Shown here piece after piece: positions 26,791 to 38,041 of a stretch of DNA of 64,000 bases. The translations under genes and the position numbers were made by a program. How positions within the stretch are numbered: the first letter of the stretch is position 1; every line of letters starts with the position of its first letter. Under the pieces are notes generated by a model. It ran no database searches and was not told the DNA's origin. It worked only from the letters and a program-made list of their open reading frames with translations. Origin of the DNA: Solea solea (taxonomy: Eukaryota > Chordata > Actinopteri > Pleuronectiformes > Soleidae); contig NC_081149.1 in NCBI RefSeq assembly GCF_958295425.1, forward strand, positions 13,040,961 to 13,104,960, given 5' to 3'.

Positions 26791-28376
26791 TGATATTAGT
26801 GGTGAAAATAAGGTTGTATGAATTAAATAAAACAACAAACCTGTTACTCGAAAAATACCACGCATGTCACCCTGTTGTTAAGTTGGCCGCAGGGAAACAC
26901 TCTTTCTAATGACACAGATGTCCCTGGGAAACACAGATTACTGCCTGGCTAACCTGGGAAAACATTCAACAACAGTCAACACAGTTTACATCCAGGGGAG
27001 AGAGTTTGTCGTGGGGGGGGATTTTTCACTTCTGTTTCAGCAGTGTTGAAAAGCAATTATCCAAAAGCAGTAGCTCCTCAGCCCTGGCAAAGGTGCAGCT
27101 CAGAAGCCACTTTATGTGGCCATACAGCTGCTTCCATGTTCTTTGACTTCTTCTAATACTAACTACATTAGCACTTTGGTTAATGTGCACCTTCTGCTGG
27201 TAGACCTCAGCTATACAGTATGTGCAGTCCAGAGAAAGGACACACAAACAAAAAGACATTGTTAATCATTGTTAATTAAGTTCACATTACACAACTTTCA
27301 GGATCACTGTGCATCCCACTCAGCACAACATGTTCTCCCATGTGATCGGCTGTCTTTGCAGTCGTTATGCGTTTGCGGTAATGGGGATGTTACACACTAC
27401 ATGATCTGTCATCAGGAAGAACCCCCCCCCCACTGGAATGTCTTGTCATCACAACACATGTTGTCACAAAAACACACATTGAAGGTGACGCGGGGGAATG
27501 AATGATACGTGACACCAGCGCTAATTTTCCTGTCTACAGGTCGAAAGCTGAGTGTTTATCGTAGCAGTGATGCCTCTGATCTCATGTTCCAGATGACTTT
27601 TCTCTGGTGAACGGGTATTTTTGTTTGAGTATCAGCTGCTATCACCTCGTTCATGGTATTTGGTATCGGATCAAATTTCCAGCACACTGGACATGAGATA
27701 GATGTCTGCGACATGTTGGAAAGATGTCAGTGGGTCTACATTTCACATGTGGCAACTGCCAACTGACGATCATGTGCCGATGAGAGGGGGGTGTGAGTGG
27801 CAAATGTAGTTGGTGACCAGATTATTGGGGAAAATCATGAAGTGTAAACTAGGTTTAACATAATCAGTTGTTCCCTAGGTCTCTTTGCCCTAGGTCTCAA
27901 CTTTGCCAGTGAAATATACCCTGCACGACATCACACATATAAAACAATGGCACGCCAAAGACTGCAGCCAGAACTGTTTGTTTGGACTGGTCATAAACTA
28001 AGCTGCAGGGACAAATAGCTCACATACTAAAAACAAGAGTTCTTTACCTGTCTGATGGGCCAGTGCACTTCTGGAAGAAGCAATTACAGTCCAAGGTTTT
28101 CTCATTCCAGCTGTGTGGAAAAAAAAAAAAAGAAAAACAGCTGAATGAGAAGGAAATGTAGGCATTGTGAAAAGGGCTTAAACTATGGAATGAATTGGGA
28201 TTCTCAGCATTTCTGCAACCACTGCATGTAACAAGGACAAATAGTACCATCTCATAGAAAAATCATAGCCTACATTTCAGTGTTGTGCTGACAATGGTAT
28301 TTATTATTCTCCATCACATAGATATTTCTCTTCGGTGATGGAACATGTCCAAGCGTTCCTAATAATCTAATGGTCT
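26791..28376. other. intergenic, no gene seen
   Basis: No exon or recognised element. A poly-G tract at about 27014 and a poly-C tract at about 27424 are the only low-complexity features. Confidence 0.45.
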
Positions 28377-28384
28377 GTCTAGTG

Positions 28385-28598
28385 AAGTGTTTCCCAATCC
28401 TGGTCCTCGAGGACCCCTGTCCTGCACGTTTTAGACGTTTCCCTGCTCCACACACCCCTGATTCAAATGAGCGGGTTGTTGTCAGGCTTCTGCAGAGCTT
28501 GATGACGAGCTGACTATTTGAATCAGGTGTGTTTGAGCAGGGAAACATCTAAAAAGTGCACGACAGGAGTCCCAGAGGACCAGGAACGGAAAATACTG
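28385..28598. mobile_element. hAT-like palindromic MITE
   Basis: A 214-bp element has long imperfect inverted repeats. The left end 'aagtgtttcccaatcctgg' and the reverse complement of the right end 'ccaggaacggaaaatactg' match, and the inner arms 'attcaaatga' and 'tatttgaatcaggtgtg' pair. It is flanked by a perfect 8-bp direct repeat GTCTAGTG (28377-28384 and 28599-28606). The 8-bp duplication points to hAT-type transposition. No coding capacity. Its sequence is of a type widespread in fish genomes. Confidence 0.85.
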
Positions 28599-28671
28599 GT
28601 CTAGTGCAGGAGCAAAACAGTTACTATAAGAGGGAAACATCACTCACTGTGTGATTTAAAGGCAGTCCTAT

Positions 28672-28688
28672 ACATATGTGTATATATG

Positions 28689-28736
<48 letters not shown>

Positions 28737-28740
28737 TAAA
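28672..28740. repeat. (TA)n microsatellite
   Basis: TA/CATA repeats covering about 70 bases. Confidence 0.95.
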
Positions 28741-29082
28741 TAAAGCAGGTGAAACATTTCCACCTTTTCTTATTAAAGTCAAATCTACATCTAACTCAAT
28801 ACACGATCCTCACTGAAATAAAAAAAAAAAGACTATTAGTACAGTGCAAAAGCCTTTCTGAATGATTTATAGCTTCAGTGCTGAGGAAGCAGATTTGACA
28901 ACAGTTTTAGGGCAAATTTAAGGCTTCCCCATGAGAGAACTGCAGCTGTACAGCAACAGCCACTAAAAGCAAAGCGCAGCATGCTGTGATTTTATGATTT
29001 TAAAAGTGTTACAGCTGTAGTGGGTAATAATATAATGCTGTTTGCTACATTGAAGCCATTGTGAAATAAATTCACATAACGC
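28741..29082. other. intergenic, no gene seen
   Basis: Nothing recognisable apart from a short A-run at about 28821. Confidence 0.45.
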
Positions 29083-29111
29083 TGATTAGGTCATTTGAGT
29101 TTGAGACCCCT
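29083..29111 (+). repeat. remnant end of a hAT-like MITE
   Basis: Twenty-four bases, beginning ggtcatttgag and ending gagacccctg, are identical to the right terminus of the intact element at 53118-53563. No matching left end was found nearby, so this is a terminal fragment of the same family. Confidence 0.6.
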
Positions 29112-31966
29112 GCCTTAGAGAAAAGTAGAAGCCTTGACTTTAACCGTTATACAAATGGCAAATAACGCTAGAGAATCATGCAAGGGAGAGAAAAAGGTGC
29201 ATGTTGAATTTAATATGTGAGTCGATTCCCACCTGCCAACCGAGGGATGGACTGGAGCCACTGTGGAGCGTGAGATAACCTTTTCTCCTCACCATGTTAG
29301 CAGTCATAATGTTTCTTGTCACCCTGGCCTCCTGCCGTGTCTGTAATATTACACTTGTAGACGTGGAAATGACGACAAGGAAGCAGCAGAGGGTCGGTCA
29401 CACGTGTACATCTTCTTGTACAGGGCGTAAAGGGGTTGACTATCATGATTAAATTAGAGCGGACAACTTGGGCGGTTACGTCAGATTGAAACATAACCAC
29501 AAACATTGAGTCGGAGAGCTGAATTTCAGAGAAATCCATTCAGGAGCTGGGTAATATCTGTAGGGAATACAAAACCCAATCAGTGGGTCTGTGCTGAAAA
29601 TGCCACTGAGGGAAGTAGTTTAGACACATTATTGCCAAAGTGAGTAGTTCAACTGAAACGCTTGAAAATAAGGAAAAATGAATCAGGGCCATATAACTGG
29701 AAGCTATTCCCAAAGGTTATTTTCAACAGGAAGAGAGATGAAGTTAAAAAAACACACACCCACGATTAGGTCATTAAAGCCCAAGTAGATCTTTTTCTTA
29801 ATTTCCTAGATGAGAAGTTTTTCCTCCAGTGGCAGCTGAATAAAAAGGAAAAATAGGTGTATCTTTTACATTAATTAATATCCCCATGTATGAAGAGGCT
29901 GCTGAGCTGGACGAGACTCCACTGAAATGCCAACGATAAAAGTCATTATCCTGCTAAGTGTTAGTATCGGCTTCTCAAAGCAGCTTTGAGACAGCTTTGT
30001 TTAGGGCTGCTCTCCTCATTATTGCCCCTGAACGCTGCTGGTGGACAGTCACTACTCATCTTAAATGTGCAATACACAAAGTCAGTTAAATTTCTCCTCT
30101 TGTTTATTAGAATTTTAGTTTCTCACATCGAGGAGCCCGTCCTCAGCTACTGCAGTCACATACAGCAAATATGTAATAGACACAGCAATCCCACAAAAGC
30201 ATCCAGTCTTGAGGTGTTGAGATTAAAAATGATGTCATCGCTTTAGTCTTATTTACTAACTTAAGTGTTATTGTAGTTTGTGACGCGCAGGCATCTGTTT
30301 TAGTTGTTATATGTGACCTGGTTTTAAATGAGTTGTGCAGCAGTGATCTGAGAGGGGCAGCCAGACTGCATTGTTGAACTCCTGACAGTTGACACACACA
30401 GTAGCCAGATACTTGATCAAAGTCAGAGCGAAGACAAAACACCAGCAGACGGCTATTGGACGTGACACATGTGCAACGACAGCAAATGATATTACAGAAA
30501 ATGTGTCAATCGTTATTATGCAATACGTGTTAATATGTATAATTCAACAAAATGACATGTGGGACTGTTGTGATACGCCCAGGAAGAGACATGTGACTCT
30601 TTCATCCCTTATGTTTTGTGCTGTAACTTAATTATATACATTTTTATTGTTTTTTAGTAAACTTGCTTTTTACTAAAACTTGCTTTTTATTATTTCATTT
30701 GTTCAGGGGCTTCATCTGTCTTTTTTTGTGGGGATTCGTGGACCACTTCTTTTGACCCCACAGTTTTATATACAGTGTACAGTGCTGTGCAAAGGTCCCA
30801 GGGCACCACCAGCTCAGTTGTTTTTATGTCTTTTATGTTCACTCATTAGCATTTGGATTGGAATAATGGAATTGAATTAGCAATCTGAGGAGTTTGAAAT
30901 GTTTAGGAATTTAAGAACAGTGGAGGGCAGCATTACACCTCTCAAGTTTGTCTTGATTCAACCTTTTTCACAGCAGATATTTGTCGACATGAAACAGTAG
31001 AACAAACACAGGTTTAACCAATAACATTAATCAGGATTCCGCTCCAGGTTTAAGAGAGCCATGGTTGTGCTATGGTTTTGTGTTTCTGAAAAATGTCTTA
31101 TTATAATACTGCATACGTGATACTTGACATATGTTAATTAGAAACACTGAGCTGAAACTAATGTAATACAAAATTAAATCCTGCCTTCCTTACAGTAAGG
31201 TTTGAGTACATTATTTTGCACTACAGATATAAATGTGCAATATTATAGAAAAACACTGCTGAATTCTTTTCAACTAGGTGTACATAATAAACTGAAAACT
31301 GTTCCACAACAATGCATTTTTTTATATATAAATTAAATGTTAGATTAGATTTACTTTACACTGCCACTGAAAGAAATGAGTTACAAAAAACACTGCCAGC
31401 AGTCACCAGTTATTTTCACGTTTCCTCGTTGTGTTGACGCAGTGACACTGGTGTAACAATACTTTAGATGATATCACTAGATGACATCACATTAAACACA
31501 ATTGGATCTCCTCTTCCCGACATGTCACTTAGCGTAAACCTCATCGGCTTTACTTACGATTCATGTCCACATTCAGGAAATCACAGCCTCAATAAATGAA
31601 ACATGATCATTTCATGAATTAATGAGCTGCCTACTAAAGGATTATTGTGGGAGAATAAACTCACAGGTGCCAAAAGTTAAGTGCCAGTTGTAGTGAGATC
31701 ACGCTTCTCTTTCAACAAGACTACAGACATAAACTCAGAGACAGAGTACACCACCTGGTGGTGATCTACACTCACTGGTATCTTCAAGCAAAAAGATTCA
31801 CTGCCTGCAGAACAGAAACATATTAACAAACACACTGTAATGCAAAAGTTACATTTAACAGTTGATGTCATGCAACTCAGATTAGTGAATACAAGAAAAT
31901 AGCAACTCAAAACTATACTGAAATATAGAATATAATCAAATATTCGTTAGATTAAACCCAGTCAAA
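29112..31966. other. intergenic with a DNA-transposon end
   Basis: No gene is supported. At 30778-30805 'acagtgctgtgcaaagg' followed by 'ggcaccacc' resembles the terminus of a dispersed DNA element of fish. Its inverse occurs near 23540. Confidence 0.4.
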
Positions 31967-32190
31967 TTAGTTCACACAATTCTGATTAAGCCCATCAGCT
32001 CCTCACCGCTGTGTTTCTCAGTATAGTGGTTCTAAGGTCTTGTATCACATGTGGCAACATTCCTGCTATGACTTAAAACACAACATAATGCCCACAAAAA
32101 ATAGTTTCAAAGAAGTCTACTGCTTAAAAAATATGCTTGTTCTGCAGTTTGGCAAGTCACAAACACTCAGTCAGGTCTGATAGTACTGCT
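31967..32190 (+). repeat. dispersed repeat copy 3
   Basis: Carries 'ttagttcacac', 'ctgattaagcccatcagctcc', 'gctgtgtttctcagtatag' and, near its end, 'actcagtcaggtctgatag'. This is the same block order as the copy at 16440-16700. Ends are approximate. Confidence 0.55.
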
Positions 32191-33170
32191 CGACAGAGAC
32201 CATTTTCAAATGAAGGATGTGACGCACAAACAACGTAACACCATGCCTGTTGACAAAGATCAAACAGAGATAGAACAGAAACAGAATAGCACCACACATC
32301 CCCGTCACACAGCATTAAGCTGCAGCACATCTTAAGTGTAATAGAAAAAAAAAGTGTGTAATGGTCTTAACATTTCTTTATACAGCAAGTACTTAATTGT
32401 ATGAAACGGTGCTTTCTACTTTTAGCCTGACTTACACGAGGTAACAGCCTTAACCCTGTGGGAAGTCAACATTAGAGCTATTGCGACCTCTGCTGGTCAG
32501 CAGCAGTAACACATTCCACTACAAATAAGAATATTTACCTCTTCATCTGTTACAAGATACAACTGCATAACACATTTAAACCACAACAAACACCTCACAT
32601 TCACCTTCCAGTTTCTCTCATATCAGTTGTTTTAAGTTTGCATATCCAGCATTTTGCATAAAACCAACAACAGGAAAGAAGGGAAAATGTGGAGATTTCA
32701 ACTTTAATCACATTATTAACAATTCTATGAGTGATGTACAGACTCAGCCCTGAAATCCCTCCAACTAAATACAGTAATCTTGTGTGTTTTTTTAACAGAG
32801 ACAATGCCTGGTAACCATGTCCCTACACAATCTTTCCTCCAGACAGAACCAGCCCTCAGATTGACAAACTGACTTCATTCGTACACAGGCTGGCATTTAT
32901 GTAGCTTGGTTTGCTACACAAATTTGAGACAGAGGTGAAAAGGCAAGCAGCAGGACGGACATATGTGGAGGCTGTATGCCTGGAAAGTTCAGTCCGAGTT
33001 GTTCCGCCCCACCTGATGCCACGGGGAGACTGTATTAATGTCATAAGGCATTCCTTTGTTTCTCTCCTGGGATCCTCTCTTCTTAGCCATGTAAAAAAAA
33101 ACAATAATAATAAGAGAATGAAGGACGAAGTGCATGAGGAGCCAAGTGGTGAAACCATGGGCACATGGGT
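32191..33170. other. intergenic, 3' side of mrpl12
   Basis: No coding exon is seen. The part next to 33171 is the expected 3' UTR of mrpl12. I did not find a clear AATAAA on the minus strand here. Confidence 0.4.
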
Positions 33171-33792
33171 CTACTCTAACACCACTGTTCCACCTGCTGC
33201 TTCCAGGGCTGCTTTCAATTTCTCAGCCTCTTCTTTGGGTGCACTGCCCCGGATTTCCTGGGGAAGAGACTCCACTAGTTTCTTTGCCTGGTTTAGGAAA
33301 AGAGGAAAAAGTTAAGTTAGTTACATGATGGGAAAAAAAACTGTCTGACCATCTGATCTGAAGAGAAATTGCTTTATCCCAAGCCACAGCTCTGAATTTG
33401 AAAGCTGTTTTAAGACAGTGGCACTTGCTTTACCTTATTAAAGCCACAGTCACAAGTGCTTCTGTCAGAAGAGCTGGGCTCACTGTGCAGAAGCATCAGC
33501 TTGAATACAAAAACTGATTGGTACTGGTGAAGACATTTCTTTCCGAGTGATGTGAAATCAAACTTAAAACTACTATTTCCGTTTGGATATTATTATGAAC
33601 TACAGGTGCCACCCAGTTAATGAAAACTAAAGGTGAACAAGTGGTTGGTTCTGATAATGAGACACAAGCTTGCTCTTACTAGAAAATGCAGCATCTGTTA
33701 TTTTTGTCATTTGGCAGTATAACCAAATTTAAATTGGACTGTAGCTTCATGTCTCTCCCAATGTAAAAATGTTTAATCAAAAAAATAAATAA

Positions 33793-33835
<43 letters not shown>

Positions 33836-36096
33836 CATTTCAACTGTACAACTCTACATTCAGTGTTCCATTAAATTATATTTCTGCCAATAGTTACCTC
33901 TAAAGTCTACACTTTGGCCTTTAAAAAAACTTACCTGAACCAGATTCAAGCCTTGGATGCAGTTCTTCACTTCCTTTATAAGTTTGACTTTGTCAGTTGC
34001 TTTTAAATCTGTCAGTTTTACTGTAAAGTGAGTCTTCTCCTTAACTGGTGCCTCCTCCTCTTCTGTAGCCTGGGTTCACAAGGGGGAAAGCAGCATATTT
34101 AAATGTGTGCTATGAAGTAGGTTGACATTAACACAAAACTGCATCAGAGGAGCACTGATGCAACGTTTTAGTAAATACTTAAATTGTAGGGGTGTCACGA
34201 TCTCGATTGTAAATCGAATATTGATTGGAATGACGTCACAATCTCGAACTTCGAAAAGCAAAGGTTGAACCGAGGATTTAACCATGTCCTGCAGTCGTAC
34301 CAGAGGGTTGTGTTTGCAGCCATTGCAGCACGACTACACGTTACCTCCTCCCGCTAACACGAAGCTGCTGCCAACTAATAGCAACCATGGCAACTGCTGA
34401 TTTGGGCGACACATCGACCAAACTCAAATCCCCTCCCACTTCTCTCAAATCACCGGTGAGGAAACTATGACATTAAAATCGAATCAAGGATTTGGAGAAT
34501 CGTGACACCCCTATTAAATTGTACTCGTTTGTCTTGATAATTCTCACCTGAGGCACAGGTGCACCTGTTGCAGCCATCGCCCCCATCGGCATCATCCCAA
34601 TATCTTGAATGTTCAGTGTTTTCTACAAAAAAGAAGAAAAAAATGGTAACAGGATCACTATAACAACTGAAGAGGAAAACTGTGTTGTAGACATGTTTTT
34701 AAGTTCCGTCACAAACCTTGAGGAGCTCATTGAGGTCTGACACCTCTAACAAAGTGAGGCTGGCTATGTCATTGACAAGTTGTTGGATTTTGGGGGGATA
34801 CTGCTTGGGTGCTCCATCCACTGGAGGCGTGGCTATGGCATCTGACCGAGCTGGACTGGTGCTCAGAAGTCTGAGAGTACACAGGGCTGGTATTTGCCGC
34901 TGAAGCTGTTGCCTGGAAAATGAAAAATGTATGAGCTGAATGGGTGGGAGTAAGACATGGGACAACTCAAATCTAGAACCCATCCACAGTGAAATGAGAT
35001 TATCTACAGTACAGCTACGGAAACAGGAAAAATGGAGGAGCAACATCTCACTCTATGATTAATTACTGCACAAGTCGAGCTGCAGAACCATTGGTCAAAA
35101 ACTTAACAATAGAGACTGTACATGTTACAATTTGCTGTGCTGTCATCACAGCCAGCTTTGTTGTACAGTAGGGAAGTTCACTACAACAGCACGATGAGTG
35201 AATACTTTAGATATGTGTTGTATTAAGAATGACACAAAAGACAATTTGATTTTCAACTGTTTCAAAGAACCTCCAAATGTGGCTTGAATGCAATTTTGGG
35301 GGAAAATAAAACAAACCATTGCAAGGTTCAGAGACAGCCTTTAACCACATCACCATCAAGCTTTTGGAATGCTGACACCCCCCAGCTTTCTATCTGCATC
35401 GTTAACCGTGACCCCTGAATGGTGATCATAAACGACTCGTAAGGAACCAAAAGATTCCCACCCCAAAAACTTGACATAAATAATCGAACATGTAATCCAA
35501 CATTTTGCAAAGGAATCCCAGCTGCTCAGTGAGGAACAGTGCACAAATTTGTAAATGAAGCTGGCTGTAATTGGATCAACAAAAACACAAATGTCAAGTT
35601 TCTCTTTTGTGACCTTGTCAGACAAAACCACCGCAGCCAAAAAGAGGATGATTCATCTACGATATTCGCTTTCTTTCTCTTTAATAACAATTAAGGTAAT
35701 GATGACAAATGGTTTCGGGAGACGAAAATGCAGTTTGCACTTAGTGATCATTTCCAAGCTAAATTAACCACAGGGTGAAGGCACCAAGCTAATGTTAGCG
35801 AACCTTCTAGAAACGCAACCATTAAACGTGCGTCTGTTTAATCGTTGCCGCTAATGTTCACCCTCTGCACGTACCAACGCTACGAAGACAAGTGCGGGTT
35901 TAACGACCACAGTCTGCCGCAGCAGTGACTGACAGTCTGCCCTTGAAGAGACAGACAGTCAGACACTCATGGACCCCGTTACCGCTGCTGCTACTACACC
36001 GGTGTGACGTGACTGGATGTCGAAGGACGTTACGTACCGGTGTGTTGTCGCCGCGGCCCGCAGCGCGGTCCGGAGGCAGCGTCGAGTGCAGTACAT
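33171..36096 (-). CDS. mrpl12: mitochondrial ribosomal protein L12 (bL12m)
   Basis: Encodes the mitochondrial member of the bacterial L7/L12 stalk family, which recruits translation factors to the large ribosomal subunit. Five coding exons join in frame: 36038-36096, 34717-34912, 34548-34622, 33935-34069 and 33171-33287 (582 bp, 193 aa; human about 198). All junctions are GT-AG. The start at 36096 opens an Arg/Ala-rich presequence ([16 protein letters not shown]) that suits mitochondrial import. The N-terminal dimerisation region carries '[19 protein letters not shown]' and 'DLNELLK'. A Gly/Met/Ala hinge follows ('[14 protein letters not shown]'). The C-terminal globular domain shows '[20 protein letters not shown]', '[15 protein letters not shown]' and the terminal 'GGTVVLE'. 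It diverges from mettl26 across a short promoter. Intron 3 (34070-34547) contains a hAT-like MITE. Confidence 0.95.
33785..33834. repeat. (TA)n microsatellite in mrpl12 intron 4
   Basis: AAAT units pass into an uninterrupted TA run of about 35 bases. Confidence 0.95.
34187..34513. mobile_element. hAT-like MITE in mrpl12 intron 3
   Basis: A 327-bp element has terminal inverted repeats: it begins TAGGGGTGTCACGATCTC and ends GAATCGTGACACCCCTA. The flanking 8-bp direct repeat TTAAATTG is perfect (34179-34186 and 34514-34521). Both features fit the hAT superfamily. No transposase is encoded. Its right end is only 34 bases from the donor side of mrpl12 exon 3. Confidence 0.9.
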
Positions 36097-36661
36097 GGTT
36101 AACGTCAACTAGAGCCGTGAATGCCGGTGGGTGTCTCCCCTAAAAAACAGGCCAGCTTCGCCTCAAACAGGTCTCCTTCTAGTCCCCCTGTTTCAAAAGC
36201 ACATGGCGCCTGACCTACCCAGAATGCCCTGCGTGAACTGTTCGAGCAGCAACGGAAGCTCATGAGGGTCACGTGTAAGAAAATCAAAGTACATTCATTC
36301 GTGTACTGTACAAACTGTACATGGACAAGTGAGATAATGCTGATAGTTTCAGGTGTAATGACTCATAAAATCAAATCAAACATATGGGTCTTATTTTTAA
36401 TGTCCTGATTATATTATCCCATACAATTCTAATATATAGACACACATTTGAACTGATCTCTGTCTGTTTTCTTAACCAGAGCTGGACACTGGGGAGGAGC
36501 AAACAGAGAATCCTCTTAGCCAGGTAATCTCCACAACCATCTGCTCCATCCTCCCATTTCCCACTTGATTCCTGTCAACAAGCACAAGAAAAGGTAAGAA
36601 GAACCCTCTGTGAGAAAAGAGTCAATGAAACGGCTGGGACCACATTATATATTTCTTCCAG
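36097..36661. promoter_or_regulatory. shared mrpl12/mettl26 promoter interval
   Basis: The two genes point away from each other and their first coding exons are only 569 bases apart, so transcription probably starts within this interval in both directions. At 36216-36233 'taccc' then 'agaatgccctgcg' closely resembles the ZNF143/THAP11 (SBS) element common in housekeeping promoters. At 36269-36275 'tcacgtg' is an E-box of the USF type. A possible mettl26 5' UTR exon lies at 36481-36522, between 'ttaaccag' and 'gtaatc'. Start sites cannot be read from sequence alone. Confidence 0.55.
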
Positions 36662-36664
36662 ACC

Positions 36665-37869
36665 ATGCTGCTGTCTCCTCAGGCAGAGAGGAACTGGGAG
36701 GCTTTATGTTCAGTGCTTGAAGATGTGTTAGAGGACCAGTCCCACAGGCAGCTATTTGCCTTAGAGCTGGGCTCTGGCACTGGGCAGCATGTCGTACGCT
36801 TTGCCCAGAAGATGCCCTTCGTCACCTGGCAACCATCAGACGTCAAAGAGGAGCTCCTGGGCAGGTTTGTGTTTAATGTGCATCTGACACATTCAAAAAT
36901 CATGTCGAAAGAACATTACTCTAGTGACTGGCGACCACAGCAATACACCCAGCTGTGTTACCATGAGATTCACAGGCAACCGGTCACACACTTTCCAGGT
37001 CATTCAGTATGATTGGGGCCACAGGAATGTAACAAGTTAAAAACGAAAGCTACACTTTGCACTTTACAGTATCAAAGCATACATCGCTGCAACCCATGCA
37101 AAGACAATACTGCAACCTGTCCACCTAGATGCCAGCGAGCCATGGGAGAAATGGGCAGGGATTCCTTGCAACTCCTGTGATGTTGTTATTGCCATCAACT
37201 TGCTGCAGTACAGTTCCTTTAAAACAGCACAGGTAAGTCGGATCATCAGAGAATCGACTTGCCATAAAACCGATGATGCTACAATGGTTTATGAACATCA
37301 TGCCAATTCTCTTCTTTGTTTTGCTGATTTTCCAAGGGTGTCTTCAGTGGAGCAGGTCAGATCCTCAAACCAAATGGCCTTCTCATAACATACGGGGTAC
37401 ATACGTGCCAACAGTAATATTGACTATATTATAAAGTCATGTAAAAACAGCCCCCTATGATTCCCATTTCTTTTATATGTTCCAGGTGTTTGCAATTAAT
37501 GGCATCATAACACCAAGTTGTAATGAAAAACTAGATGCAGAGATTCAAAAAATGTGAGTGCAGTAACTATAACTATTTTACGCAACTGCGTTACAACAAT
37601 GGGCATTGGTGTCTTTACTGGTACAATATAAAGACACTGCCTCCATGTCCTATTCTGATACACAGGAATCCAGAGGTGGGTCTTCCAGACATTGATGTGC
37701 TGAGACAGCTGGCCTATGAGAAAGGGATGCGTATGGAGAGAATAGTGAGTTACATACTGGAATTTTGTTAGTAATTTGAGAGTTTAATATTGCCTTTACA
37801 CCTGTGACGTTTCATTTTCAGATTGAGATAGAAGAATACAACAAATGCCTCATCTTCAGAAAAATGTGA
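36665..37869 (+). CDS. mettl26: METTL26-like (UPF0585) methyltransferase-fold protein
   Basis: A predicted S-adenosylmethionine-dependent methyltransferase-fold protein of the C16orf13/METTL26 family; its substrate is not known to me. Six coding exons join in frame: 36665-36864, 37070-37232, 37337-37396, 37486-37553, 37666-37744 and 37822-37869 (618 bp, 205 aa; human 204). The N terminus shows 'AERNWEAL', the SAM-binding motif I 'LELGSGTGQHVVRFA' and the family hallmark 'WQPSDV'. Later blocks are 'HLDASEPWEKW', 'DVVIAINLLQYSS', 'ILKPNGLLITYGVFAINGII', 'NPEVGLPDIDVL' and the C-terminal 'YNKCLIFRKM'. The start is preceded by a splice acceptor at 36661, so at least one 5' UTR exon lies upstream. 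Vertebrates other than mammals can have more than one METTL26 paralogue, so the exact orthology is open. Confidence 0.92.
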
Positions 37870-37943
37870 ACTGCACGGAGCTTTCAAAATATTCTTTTTT
37901 TGTTTACTGTAAAGTCCAATTTATACGAGACATATGATGCATG

Positions 37944-37949
37944 AATAAA
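37944..37949 (+). terminator. mettl26 poly(A) signal
   Basis: AATAAA lies 75 bases past the stop codon, the right distance and strand to end this transcript. Confidence 0.7.
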
Positions 37950-38035
37950 GGTCATTGATCCAAATATGTGTCTTTTCAAATTCTTTGAAGAAAGAAAAAA
38001 AACAAATGAAGCAATTGGACAATAAGAACCAGATA

Positions 38036-38041
38036 TTTATT
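38036..38041 (-). terminator. candidate hgs poly(A) signal
   Basis: AATAAA on the minus strand, about 1.27 kb past the hgs stop codon. It would give hgs a long 3' UTR ending about 90 bases from the mettl26 signal. Confidence 0.4.

Noticed and set aside
32911..33315. 134-codon plus-strand open frame
   Set aside because: It overlaps the last mrpl12 exon in antisense and shows no family similarity.
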